Shown here piece by piece: positions 1 to 7,675 of a stretch of 64,000 nucleotides of DNA. A program made the position numbers and the translations under genes. The first letter of the stretch is position 1, and every line of letters starts with the position of its first letter. The stretch covers positions 1-64,000 of the forward strand of contig JACOEL010000011.1 in the NCBI GenBank assembly GCA_024998625.1, in the 5' to 3' direction. The DNA is from Nitrospira sp. Its GTDB lineage: Bacteria; Nitrospirota; Nitrospiria; Nitrospirales; Nitrospiraceae. The notes under the pieces were generated by a model. That model saw nothing but the letters and a program-made list of their open reading frames with translations, had not been told where the DNA came from and did not search any database.

Positions 1-124
1 AGTCGAGCCCGTCGACGAAGACGTCAACCACACGAACGGGATTGTCCTCGGCGATATAGTCCTCAAGTGACTCCGGAAACAGGGTGTGTTGCGACCGGTC
101 TTGCCCTGCAATGAAGCGCTTCAT
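1..124 (-). CDS. IS1182-family transposase, N-terminal part (runs off window)
   Basis: Reading the minus strand from the ATG at 124 gives about 41 residues that begin MKRFIAGQDRSQHTLFPESL and continue with an EDNPVRVVD stretch. The pattern 'DR.Q..L.P..L.DY...DNPVRV.D.F' is the typical N-terminus of IS1182-type (IS5-related) DDE transposases. Only the first part lies inside the window, so whether the element is intact cannot be judged. No terminal inverted repeat was recognised in the sequence beyond its start. Confidence 0.8.
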   Translation of the reverse strand, partial: MKRFIAGQDRSQHTLFPESLEDYIAEDNPVRVVDVFVDGLD

Positions 125-943
125 CAGGTACCCCTCGTCAGGCTAGTGGACTGTACCGATTAGATCCGTCGTAGCATCGTCACCATGGGACGCGTAATCA
201 TGTGGCGGAAAATACAACGTATCGAGTGGCATCGCAATGGCAACCGACTCCCGAATGCATTGCTACCGTCCACTCGGTCACTGAAGTATGTGACGTGGAC
301 AAGAACAAACTGTTCCGTACGGATGCGGCGCACGTTTTCACACACCCTCGGTCGGAAGCAGCCGTTCAGAACAGTTAGGCGGCTGATTTGCAGCATTTTG
401 AGTGGCTGGTTTGGAGTAGATCGGTGGCCGGTTTGAACAGAATACGCACCTACACGGCCCACCAAAGCCGAACGCGTACAAACTGCAACCCTCTCCCTAT
501 CGCCCGTACAGACCACGTGTAGACGGAAAGTAGTCGATTTTCCGCCTCAGACAACCGACCAGCGGACGAGAAACTGAGTGTGGCGATGAACAGGACTCGT
601 CCGATTCACCATGGGTGTGCCTTCCCCACATCGTTACAAAAGAGGCGCGGCGAAAGAACTCAGCGTGTGCTGTTCTCAGCAGAGTGCACCTCGGAAGGTG
701 GAAAAGTTGTCAGGAGAGGATGGTGCTATTCGTGGCGAAAAATTACTCCGCACATTTTTCCAGGAGCAGTCACTGCACGGAACAAATTACGTGTAGATTT
801 CTAGGTATTCGGAGCTGCAAAAACGGCAGTTCCAAAGCAAGATTGATCAAGGGTATTGCGGCCTGAGCAGTGCTCGGACCGCCTATAAACCGCCTATGGA
901 GCGGTAAGTGGGGAAGTGCGTTTTAAGGAAGTGATTGAAAAAT
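125..943. other. Gene-poor stretch between transposase and tRNA-Gly
   Basis: About 0.8 kb without a protein I recognise. Several short open frames exist on both strands (for example minus 160-516 and plus 580-866), but their translations are rich in Arg, Cys and Ser with no domain pattern and no convincing ribosome binding site. The stretch is probably degraded sequence next to the insertion element plus the 3' flank of the tRNA gene. Confidence 0.5.
889..905 (-). terminator. Possible terminator of tRNA-Gly
   Basis: On the minus strand, downstream of tRNA-Gly, ACCGC pairs with GCGGT across a 7-nt loop and is followed by TTTAT. The stem is only 5 bp, so this is a weak intrinsic terminator at best. 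Confidence 0.3.
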
Positions 944-1018
944 TGGAGCGGGAAACGGGATTTGAACCCGCGACCCTCGCCTTGGCAAGGCGATGCTCTA
1001 CCACTGAGCTATTCCCGC
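944..1018 (-). tRNA. tRNA-Gly(GCC)
   Basis: A full cloverleaf can be drawn on the minus strand. The acceptor GCGGGAA pairs with TTCCCGC, the D-arm is normal (TAGCTCAGTGGTAGAGC), the anticodon loop is TTGCCAA with anticodon GCC, and the T-loop is TTCAAAT. The CCA end is encoded. A good sigma-70 promoter lies just upstream (1041-1070), so it is a single-gene transcription unit. Confidence 0.97.
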
Positions 1019-1040
1019 TTCCACCGACAGAAGAAGCGGG

Positions 1041-1070
1041 ATTCTACCGGCCATGCGTAAAGACTGTCAA
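1041..1070 (-). promoter_or_regulatory. Sigma-70 promoter of tRNA-Gly
   Basis: Minus strand: TTGACA (1070-1065), an 18-bp spacer, then TAGAAT (1046-1041), 22 bp before the tRNA 5' end. This is a perfect -35 and a near-consensus -10. Confidence 0.8.
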
Positions 1071-1300
1071 GCCGGGCAGCAGAATATCGTCATTACAGCG
1101 CCTCTACGTAGCTGTCTGCCCGGGGCCTCCGTCACAACCGACCAGTCACACGAAGCGCGGGTGGCCCCTTTTCTCGCAAACATACAGCCTTTCGACTCAG
1201 ACCTGCGTGCTTCTTCTGTCCACTTGACGGACCTGCGAGGCTTGAGTAGAGTGATTCCAATGTCGGCGCACCCCATCCTGATCAGCGAGGTACCCGTAGC

Positions 1301-1630
1301 GTGACCTCACGTCCTCAGCAGTCCGCTCCGTTTGCAGCACAGGCCATTCCCTTCGACGAGTATCTCGCATCGGGCAAGATCCCCGAGGGGCTTCTCACAA
1401 GTGAATACATCGGGCAACAGTTTGTTGAGCGATTGGTTCATTACGTACTAAGCGTTCCTGCCGGAAGCTACACAATGGCACAACTCAGCCGTCTTCTCGA
1501 GGAGCTGGATCCGCGCGCCCAGGTCTTCTTCTTCAAGCGACTGAAAGAAAATAGTCCGGATAGTCTAAAAGATTTTGCCCCGCTGTATTATGGATTCATG
1601 AACGAGTTTCATTCCCTCCTGTTTACGTAA
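1301..1630 (+). CDS. Small hypothetical protein, 109 aa
   Basis: Function not recognised. The 109-residue product is soluble and mostly helical, with no signal peptide or membrane segment. GTG is taken as start because the only in-frame ATG (about 1474) would remove half the protein, and a GAGG lies about 10 bases before the GTG. A promoter for the next gene follows at 1655. Codon use looks like that of the genuine neighbours, which supports it being real. Confidence 0.6.
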   Translation: MTSRPQQSAPFAAQAIPFDEYLASGKIPEGLLTSEYIGQQFVERLVHYVLSVPAGSYTMAQLSRLLEELDPRAQVFFFKRLKENSPDSLKDFAPLYYGFMNEFHSLLFT

Positions 1631-1654
1631 GTCACTGCCCAGTAAAAAAATACC

Positions 1655-1682
1655 TTGTCGGCCCCCCATTCTCAGGTATAAT
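1655..1682 (+). promoter_or_regulatory. Sigma-70 promoter upstream of the 122-aa gene
   Basis: TTGTCG (1655-1660), a 16-bp spacer, TATAAT (1677-1682), followed about 33 bases later by the start codon at 1715. Confidence 0.6.
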
Positions 1683-1714
1683 CACGAGAACCTCTTAATG
1701 AGCCAAGGAGCACT

Positions 1715-2083
1715 ATGAATCCCACGTTACAGCGCGCTGTTACGAGTTTTTATAATCTGGTGTACGAAGCCCAGACTTTCGCGACCACCATGTCTCGAAT
1801 CGACACCGCCGAGCAGGAGCACTATGCCGGGCGGATCGAAGGGCTGAACTGGGTCCTGGATCGCTGTCAGGAACTTGAGGACATGGATGCCAATATCACT
1901 CCCACGACACTGCAACGTGTCCTGACGGAAGTGAAATCGGACTTGGATCATGAGCTCTCCGTACAGCGACGCGAAAAAGGCCGACGGGCCGACGGACGCG
2001 AGGAAGCCCTGACCTTCGTGGCGGACTACTTGTCCAGCCTGATCACGGCAACTGAGATCGAATCCGCCAAAACTTCCGTGTAA
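1715..2083 (+). CDS. Hypothetical helical protein, 122 aa
   Basis: Not recognised. The product is soluble, helical and charged, with a basic patch (RREKGRRADGREEA) near residues 85-100 and no cysteines or signal peptide. The start is supported by AAGGAG a few bases upstream and a TATAAT-type promoter at 1677. A DNA- or protein-binding accessory role is possible, but nothing in the sequence decides it. Confidence 0.7.
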   Translation: MNPTLQRAVTSFYNLVYEAQTFATTMSRIDTAEQEHYAGRIEGLNWVLDRCQELEDMDANITPTTLQRVLTEVKSDLDHELSVQRREKGRRADGREEALTFVADYLSSLITATEIESAKTSV

Positions 2084-2140
2084 CCGCCTGTCGATTGTCT
2101 CCAGGCTTATCCTTCGTCATGGCCTCCTCCGAGGGCGACT

Positions 2141-2380
2141 ATGGCCCGTGAGTGGATCATCTTCGCCGTTTGTCTCGGCTTGGGAGGCCATATTGCCCTG
2201 GCCGTGGTATTACACGCGCCTGATCTGTGGCCATGGAGCAAAGCCTGGCTCTATGGGCTGCTCTCAGGCGTTGCGCTCTATGTCGTGGTTCAGGTCGTCC
2301 GTTCACTCTGGTGGATTTTTCGAGGCAGGAACGCCGAGGAGCCGGAAACGCCCGAGGATCAACGTATCGGCCATCCTTGA
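2141..2380 (+). CDS. Small inner-membrane protein, 79 aa
   Basis: Two hydrophobic segments, about residues 4-25 and 36-58, separated by a Trp-rich turn (DLWPWSKAW), then a short charged tail with WIFRGRN. The pattern fits a two-pass inner-membrane protein with a cytoplasmic tail. No family is recognised. It begins 57 bases after the preceding gene, perhaps in the same transcript. Confidence 0.6.
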   Translation: MAREWIIFAVCLGLGGHIALAVVLHAPDLWPWSKAWLYGLLSGVALYVVVQVVRSLWWIFRGRNAEEPETPEDQRIGHP

Positions 2381-2442
2381 TTCCAACCAGGCAGGCATCG
2401 TCCTGTTGCACCACATCTATCTCCGTCAGTAGAATACCGCTC

Positions 2443-2730
2443 ATGCAACCACGCTCGAACAGATCCTCGCCTCCCAGCTGGCCTCCACGCGCCATACGAC
2501 CGCATCCTGCATCGGCACAACCGAGCCAACGCCAGACAGATCAGTATGACTCGTTTAACGCCTCCCTGCTGTACTGCGGACAATGCCGCCAGGCAACTCC
2601 TACACGTCAACGGCTCCTGCTCGTCCTGCCGACAGGCAATCTCTACGAGTACTTCTGCGCTCACTGTGGAGCCTCGACCGGCTCAAAGACCGAAAGTGCT
2701 TCGGCAGCAGGTGGACTCCTCGCCCCGTGA
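2443..2730 (+). CDS. Small zinc-ribbon protein, 95 aa
   Basis: A basic, disordered N-terminus is followed by a compact C-terminal zinc ribbon: CGQC (Cys45, Cys48) and CAHC (Cys72, Cys75), with a hydrophobic strand LLLVLPTGNLYEYF between them. The four-Cys knuckle arrangement is the only functional clue and fits a small metal-stabilised protein or RNA/protein-binding module. The ATG at 2443 is chosen because the earlier part of the frame overlaps the previous gene. No operon partner is evident. Confidence 0.6.
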   Translation: MQPRSNRSSPPSWPPRAIRPHPASAQPSQRQTDQYDSFNASLLYCGQCRQATPTRQRLLLVLPTGNLYEYFCAHCGASTGSKTESASAAGGLLAP

Positions 2731-2888
2731 GCAGACGTGCCGCGATTCACTGACAAACGGTCACTCCAGGACGTGCGCTCACCCATAACACGCCGAGCTT
2801 CAAGCCGAGGGCATCGCTGCCCACGGCGAAGCGCCAACGTCCGGCATGGGAGCACTCGCATTAGGTAAGAGAGGACCGCGGGGAAGTA

Positions 2889-3149
2889 TCAGGAAACCTG
2901 ATCGAGAGGGATCCCTTCGTCGATCAACATAACAGGAATGTCTTCTCGTACAGGATACAGAATCTTGCTGTCAGATCGGATCAATCCTCCATCGAGCTTT
3001 TCCGTAACCGGCTTTTGGGCTTTATTTTTTATCGCCCCGCGCTCGATCGCACCGTTCACCTTTTGAATCAACTGCTCGTCGGCAAGAACCACGGCCTGCT
3101 TCGTTTCGGGGCAACACAGTATGGCTAACAGATCCTTGTCGAGATTCAC
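2889..3149 (-). CDS. Trm112/YcaR family protein, 86 aa
   Basis: Belongs to the Trm112 (UPF0434, YcaR) family of short zinc-binding or zinc-ribbon-derived proteins. Family members act as partner subunits of methyltransferases or accompany lipid-A and other housekeeping enzymes. The conserved LLAILCCPETKQ motif near the N-terminus and the ILYPVREDIPVMLIDEG motif at the C-terminus are diagnostic. A GTG at 3149 with AGGA about 7 bases upstream gives the usual family length. A longer frame from 3269 would add a hydrophobic leader unlike the family. Convergence or divergence with neighbours gives no operon context. Confidence 0.8.
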   Translation of the reverse strand: MNLDKDLLAILCCPETKQAVVLADEQLIQKVNGAIERGAIKNKAQKPVTEKLDGGLIRSDSKILYPVREDIPVMLIDEGIPLDQVS

Positions 3150-3328
3150 CTTTTTTCCTGCGACATCACTCACAATATCTCTCACAATCCCACCCGATGG
3201 GGGTGACTGAACGGTTACCGGAAAGATAGTCCAAATGAATCGCCAGATCAAGAAGATACCAAATCGCACCCCTTTCTGATATCGTCAGTGATCTATTCCC
3301 TCTTCACTCACCAACATCGGGACGTGAC

Positions 3329-3955
3329 GTGACCGCTTCACACCGGCTCGGACGCATTTTCCTCACCGGACTCCTCGTGCTCCTTCCGGCATGGACGACG
3401 TTTCTCATTTTGGCCGCACTGTTCGAGACACTGGATTCCTTCTTGCTCAATCTCATCGGCCGGCAGATCCAGCCCTATGCCCCAGGCCTCGGCCTCCTGC
3501 TACTCATTGGAATGGTACTCACGGTCGGGGCCATTGCGACGCAAGTCATCGGACAACGAGTGGTGCATTGGACCGAGGCCGTCCTGGACCGGATTCCCTT
3601 GATTCGCAGCATCTATATGACCCTCAAGGGCATGACGGATTTACTGAACTACCGGGCGCGCTTCGGACAAAGCACCGTGGTGGCCTTCCCGTTTCCACGC
3701 GACGGCCTTTGGGCCCTCGGCTTTGTCATGGGCTCTCCACCGGCGGCACTTCAAATCGCACCGATGGTGGAATTGGTGATGGTCTTTGTCCCGACCGCCG
3801 TCCATCCCTTCACGGGATACTTGGCCATGATTCCAAAAACACAATTGCACCCCCTGAACCTGTTGCCGGAAGAGGCGTTGAAGTTGGAGTTTTCAGCGGG
3901 ATTATATCGCCCCTTACCAGGCTGGCTGACGTCGCCGGCACGTAACCCATCATGA
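3329..3955 (+). CDS. DUF502 family inner-membrane protein, 208 aa
   Basis: An N-terminal pair of membrane segments (about residues 10-32 and 50-72) is followed by conserved DUF502 features: IPLIRSIYMTLKG, FPRDGLWALGFVMG and VMVFVPTAVHPFTGYL. The family is widespread in bacteria and plants (COV-like) and has no firmly known biochemistry. The GTG start at 3329 matches the family N-terminus. The stop overlaps the start of the GNAT gene by 4 bases (ATGA), implying translational coupling. Confidence 0.85.
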   Translation: MTASHRLGRIFLTGLLVLLPAWTTFLILAALFETLDSFLLNLIGRQIQPYAPGLGLLLLIGMVLTVGAIATQVIGQRVVHWTEAVLDRIPLIRSIYMTLKGMTDLLNYRARFGQSTVVAFPFPRDGLWALGFVMGSPPAALQIAPMVELVMVFVPTAVHPFTGYLAMIPKTQLHPLNLLPEEALKLEFSAGLYRPLPGWLTSPARNPS

Positions 3956-4470
3956 GTCTAGCCGATAGCCTGACCGTGCGACCCGCCACACTGGACGACC
4001 TCGACGCGCTCACGACATTCAGCGCCGCCATGGCCCTGGAAACTGAACAACGCACACTGGATCACACACGCTTACGCCTGGGAACCCAGGCGGTTCTCGA
4101 ACAGCCTGACCGAGGGCGGTTTTACGTGGCAGACTTGCGGCCAGAGCCGCCAGCCGATAGAGTAACCGTAGGCCAGCTGCTCATCACGTATGAGTGGAGC
4201 GATTGGCGGAACGCCCAATTCTGGTGGATCCAGAGTGTGTACGTTCACCCTGACTGGCGACGCAAAGGCATCTACCGGTCGATGCATGGCGCCATCATCA
4301 ACCTCGCTCGATCACAACCGGGGGTGTGCGGCGTCCGGCTGTACGTCGAAGGCGACAATCACATTGCCAAATGCGTCTATGAACGAGTCGGACTCTCGCC
4401 ATCGAGTTACCAAGTGTACGAATCTGATTTTGTCCTACCCAAACCCCACAGCGTCGGCACAAAGACGTAA
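3952..4470 (+). CDS. GNAT family N-acetyltransferase, 172 aa
   Basis: A single GNAT fold of typical length. N-terminal VRPATLDDLDAL is the usual beta1-alpha1 segment. The acetyl-CoA pyrophosphate loop is represented by VHPDWRRKGIYRSM (R-x-x-G-x motif, residues about 105-118), and the C-terminal motif B by EGDNHIAKCVYERVGL. The acceptor substrate cannot be read from the sequence. It is translationally coupled to the DUF502 gene. Confidence 0.85.
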   Translation: MSLADSLTVRPATLDDLDALTTFSAAMALETEQRTLDHTRLRLGTQAVLEQPDRGRFYVADLRPEPPADRVTVGQLLITYEWSDWRNAQFWWIQSVYVHPDWRRKGIYRSMHGAIINLARSQPGVCGVRLYVEGDNHIAKCVYERVGLSPSSYQVYESDFVLPKPHSVGTKT

Positions 4471-4505
4471 GTCAGTCCGATCGACGTCCGCATAAGGAGG
4501 ATCGC

Positions 4506-4886
4506 ATGCGACGAGTCAGTGTGCTCTTGGTTCTGATGCTCCTGACATTGAACGCCTGTGCGTTCAGCCGGGGCACCCTCGGCGACGAGATCAAGACCGA
4601 AACCGTCAACTCCATCAAGAAGGGAGTGACCACCAGGTCGGAAGTCCTGGCTCTACTCGGCGCTCCGGACCGACTCCTTCAACTGAACGGACGAGATCTC
4701 TTTCAGTACTACCGGTACGATGCCAAGGTCGGCAGCCTGCTGTTGATCGTGCTCAATTTTTCTCGGGTGTCGGTCAAGAGCGACGATCTGTTTGTGGTGA
4801 TCAACCGCGAAGGGACCGTCGAGGAAGTGATCGCGTCAAAACGAACAGATGGGCTGGAATTCCGCTTCTGGCCATTCGGAGAGTAA
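4506..4886 (+). CDS. BamE/SmpA-like lipoprotein, 126 aa
   Basis: Signal peptide with lipobox LNAC (Cys18) predicts an outer-membrane or periplasm-facing lipoprotein. The mature part has the small-protein-A/BamE fold signature: a helix with 'I.KGVTTRSEVLALLGAPD' followed by beta strands (FQYYRYDA, LFVVINREGTVEEVI). BamE-type domains bind partners in the envelope, for example the Bam outer-membrane assembly complex. This one is divergent and followed 4 bases later by a second protein of the same type. The strong RBS AAGGAGG confirms the start. Confidence 0.75.
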   Translation: MRRVSVLLVLMLLTLNACAFSRGTLGDEIKTETVNSIKKGVTTRSEVLALLGAPDRLLQLNGRDLFQYYRYDAKVGSLLLIVLNFSRVSVKSDDLFVVINREGTVEEVIASKRTDGLEFRFWPFGE

Positions 4887-4890
4887 GGCC

Positions 4891-5313
4891 ATGATAGGCT
4901 GGAACCGCTCTGTCACGATGCTGCTCTCTGTAGTCATTGCCCTGGCATTGTCCGGCTGCAACGTCGCTCGCCTCACGATCAACACCCCCCTGACGCCGGA
5001 ATCGGTAGCCTTCATTGCGGAAGGCCGCACCACACTGGCTGATGTCGTCGACACACTTGGAGCACCGGATTCCATTACCGATACGGAAACAGGAACCATC
5101 GTCACCTACCGGTTCCTCAACGCCAAATATTCGCGGGTCAATTTCGGCTGGCTACTGAAACCCTGGTCACCCGTGGATCCCGACCTCGTGTTTTCGCGTT
5201 CCGGCCTGGGCACCGACGCCTTTGAACTCCTCTGCGACAATAATTGGATCGTCACCCACCATGCCTTCGTGCGGCACCGCCCGGCACCGCCGTTCACACC
5301 CTATCCGTTCTGA
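4891..5313 (+). CDS. Second BamE-like lipoprotein, 140 aa
   Basis: Lipobox LSGC at Cys23 after a hydrophobic leader. The mature protein again contains the pattern '.I.EGRTTLADVVDTLGAPD' and 'TIVTYRFLNAKYSRVNF', so it is a paralogue of the upstream gene, from which it is separated by 4 bases. The start at 4891 is preferred to an in-frame ATG at 4849 because the latter lacks a leader and overlaps the previous gene. The two probably act together in the outer-membrane or lipoprotein layer, with an unknown partner. Confidence 0.7.
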   Translation: MIGWNRSVTMLLSVVIALALSGCNVARLTINTPLTPESVAFIAEGRTTLADVVDTLGAPDSITDTETGTIVTYRFLNAKYSRVNFGWLLKPWSPVDPDLVFSRSGLGTDAFELLCDNNWIVTHHAFVRHRPAPPFTPYPF

Positions 5314-5345
5314 CCTCTCTGCACATAGGCCGCACATCGGCGAAT

Positions 5346-5373
5346 TGCCGCCCCCTGCGCATCTCGTTATAAT
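5346..5373 (+). promoter_or_regulatory. Possible sigma-70 promoter before LOG-family gene
   Basis: TTGCCG (5346-5351), a 16-bp spacer and TATAAT (5368-5373). Transcription would start near 5380, so the ATG at 5381 rather than 5372 would be used, nearly leaderless. Sequence match only. Confidence 0.35.
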
Positions 5374-6238
5374 GCCGCTCATGGGTGCAAGTTCTTCCGA
5401 CGAGTCATTGAGCCAACAGGTCCCCGGCACCTCATCCTCCTATATCCCGGCTGATCACGACATCGACTTTCTCCAGCGCGACGAACTGCGCCCCCTACGC
5501 CTCGGGCTGGAGTTGCTCAAGCCGGAATTGATACAGACAGAGCAGGGTATCCGCTCGACGATCGTGGTCTTCGGGAGCGCACGGCTGCTGGAGCCGTCGC
5601 GCGCACGCCAAGCGCTGGAACAAGTCTCGGCAGCCTTGCAGGCCTCCCCCGACGATCGAACCTGTCAGCAACGTGTCGCCGTAGCCGAACGCCGTCTCGC
5701 CCTCTCGCGATACTATGATGTCGCCCGGGAATTCGGCCGGCTTGTGTCCTCAACCTGCCAGATCGACGGACAATGCGACTACGTCATCGTCACGGGTGGA
5801 GGCCCGGGCATTATGGAGGCGGCCAATCGTGGAGCCGCGGACGCAGGCGCCAAGTCCATGGGGCTTAACATCACGCTGCCGCACGAGCAGCGGCCCAATC
5901 CCTACATCACTCCAGACCTCTGCTTTCAGTTTCGGTATTTCGCGCTGCGCAAGATGCATTTTCTCCTCCGAGCCCGGGCGCTGGTCGTGTTCCCAGGTGG
6001 GTTCGGCACACTCGACGAACTCTTCGAGACACTGACCCTTCTCCAGACCGGCAAAACACGCAACATCACGATCATCCTGATGGGACAAGCCTTTTGGGAA
6101 CGCCTCATCAATTGGCCGCTGTTGATTGAAGAAGGCCTGGTTGGACCCGAGGACCTCTCGCTCTTCCACTTTGCAGAAACGGCTCAACAGGCCTGGGAGC
6201 TCATCAGCCGAAGCCATGGAGGCCCGCCCACCCGATGA
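5372..6238 (+). CDS. LOG family (TIGR00730) Rossmann-fold protein, 288 aa
   Basis: The lysine decarboxylase-like / LOG fold is shown by GGGPGIMEAANRGA and by the catalytic PGGFGTLDELFE loop. Relatives are nucleoside 5'-monophosphate phosphoribohydrolases that release a base from cytokinin nucleotides or purine nucleotides. The protein carries an N-terminal extension of about 80 residues with VVFGSARL as first strand. Start: ATG 5372, alternatively ATG 5381. The stop overlaps the next gene's ATG (ATGA), so the two are co-translated. The native substrate is unknown. Confidence 0.85.
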   Translation: MPLMGASSSDESLSQQVPGTSSSYIPADHDIDFLQRDELRPLRLGLELLKPELIQTEQGIRSTIVVFGSARLLEPSRARQALEQVSAALQASPDDRTCQQRVAVAERRLALSRYYDVAREFGRLVSSTCQIDGQCDYVIVTGGGPGIMEAANRGAADAGAKSMGLNITLPHEQRPNPYITPDLCFQFRYFALRKMHFLLRARALVVFPGGFGTLDELFETLTLLQTGKTRNITIILMGQAFWERLINWPLLIEEGLVGPEDLSLFHFAETAQQAWELISRSHGGPPTR

Positions 6239-7632
6239 AACTCTCATTCCACGGAGCCGCGCGATCCGTTACGGGAAGCCGCCACTTGCTCGAAATGCCC
6301 GGCAATAAAATTCTCCTGGATTGCGGCCTCTTTCAGGGACAGCGGCAGGAAGCGGATCGTCAAAACCGGTTTCTGGGATTCGACCCGCGCTCGATCCAAG
6401 CCGTGTTGTTGTCCCATGCCCACATCGACCATTCCGGAGCTCTTCCCGTGCTGGGCAAACATCAGTTCCGCGGGAATGTGCACATGACCCGTGCGACCGT
6501 CGACCTTGCCGCGGTGATGCTGGAGGATTCGGCCCGCCTGCAGGAGAACGATTGCGCCTATCTGAACAAGAAAGAAAACCGTCGGGGCAAGCGCTGCCTG
6601 CAACCCTTCTATGAGAGCCGCGATGCCCGCGCCATCATCCGTCGCTTCGTCGGCGCGCGGTACGGGGACACGATCAAGGTGAGCCCTCGCCTCACCGCCT
6701 CCTTTCACGACGTGGGTCACATTCTGGGATCCGCTGCCATTCGCCTCAAATATTCCGCGCGTGGCAACAGTACGACGGTGCTTTTTTCAGGCGACCTGGG
6801 ACGGTCGCAGATGCCGATCCTCCGTGATCCGACTCCGCCGCCAAGCTGCGACGTGCTGATCATTGAATCCACCTACGGCGACCGACTGCACGAAGAAGCC
6901 GGGGAGGCACTGACCCAAAAAGCCGAGCAACTGGTCGCACATGCCAAAGAACATAACAGCAAGATCATCGTGCCCGCGTTCGCGCTCGGGCGCACCCAAG
7001 ACCTGGTCATGCGGATCAAACGATTGGTGGCGGAGGGACGAATCGACCCGCTCCCGATCTATATCGATTCGCCTCTGGCTTCGAAAGTGACGGATGTCTT
7101 CCGAAAACACCCCGAGTGTTACGACGAAGAGACTTTCCGCACGTTCACATCGGAAGGGGATCCCTTTGCGGCCCGATATATTCGCTATGTCTCCTCGCCG
7201 GAAGAAAGCAAACGATTAAATGAGATGAAAGGCCCCTGCGTGATCATCGCCTCTTCCGGCATGTGCGAAGGAGGGCGCGTCGTGCACCATCTCAAACATG
7301 GCATCCAGGACGAAGCCAACATCATCGCCATCGTGGGCTTTCAGGCCGAGCATACGCTGGGACGCAGACTCGTTGAAGGATGGGATGTCGTGCCGATCTT
7401 CGGGATCCCGACGCCGCGCCGCGCTCAGGTGGTCGTCTTTAACGGATTGTCGGCCCATGCGGACCGGAACGATCTGCTTGCGTACGTGCGGGCGATCTCT
7501 CCCGCCCCTCAGCAAGTATTCGTGGTCCACGGAGAAGAAAAACAAGCGTTGTCGCTGGGAGCCGCCATTCAGACAGAACACCCCGGGATGGCCGTCGTGG
7601 TCCCGGCCAAAGACAGCATGTACGAGATCTAG
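6235..7632 (+). CDS. Metallo-beta-lactamase/beta-CASP RNA-processing nuclease, 465 aa
   Basis: Motif 2 of the metallo-beta-lactamase fold is SHAHIDHSG (HxHxDH) near residues 59-67. HDVGHILGSA and SGDLG give motifs 3-4, and the beta-CASP motifs appear as IIVPAFALGRTQ, ASSGMCEGGR and FNGLSAHADRN. This is the bacterial CPSF73/YSH1-like family of zinc-dependent RNA endo/exonucleases, with length normal for that group. It is coupled by ATGA to the LOG gene, so a joint role in RNA or nucleotide turnover is plausible but inferred. Confidence 0.92.
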   Translation: MKLSFHGAARSVTGSRHLLEMPGNKILLDCGLFQGQRQEADRQNRFLGFDPRSIQAVLLSHAHIDHSGALPVLGKHQFRGNVHMTRATVDLAAVMLEDSARLQENDCAYLNKKENRRGKRCLQPFYESRDARAIIRRFVGARYGDTIKVSPRLTASFHDVGHILGSAAIRLKYSARGNSTTVLFSGDLGRSQMPILRDPTPPPSCDVLIIESTYGDRLHEEAGEALTQKAEQLVAHAKEHNSKIIVPAFALGRTQDLVMRIKRLVAEGRIDPLPIYIDSPLASKVTDVFRKHPECYDEETFRTFTSEGDPFAARYIRYVSSPEESKRLNEMKGPCVIIASSGMCEGGRVVHHLKHGIQDEANIIAIVGFQAEHTLGRRLVEGWDVVPIFGIPTPRRAQVVVFNGLSAHADRNDLLAYVRAISPAPQQVFVVHGEEKQALSLGAAIQTEHPGMAVVVPAKDSMYEI

Positions 7633-7675
7633 CCCCGCTGCTCGGGCACACCTACTGACGAGGAGATCAGCAGTC

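Noticed and set aside
160-866. Several small open frames near the left edge
   Set aside because: No RBS, no recognisable domain and overlapping on both strands; more likely debris beside an insertion element.
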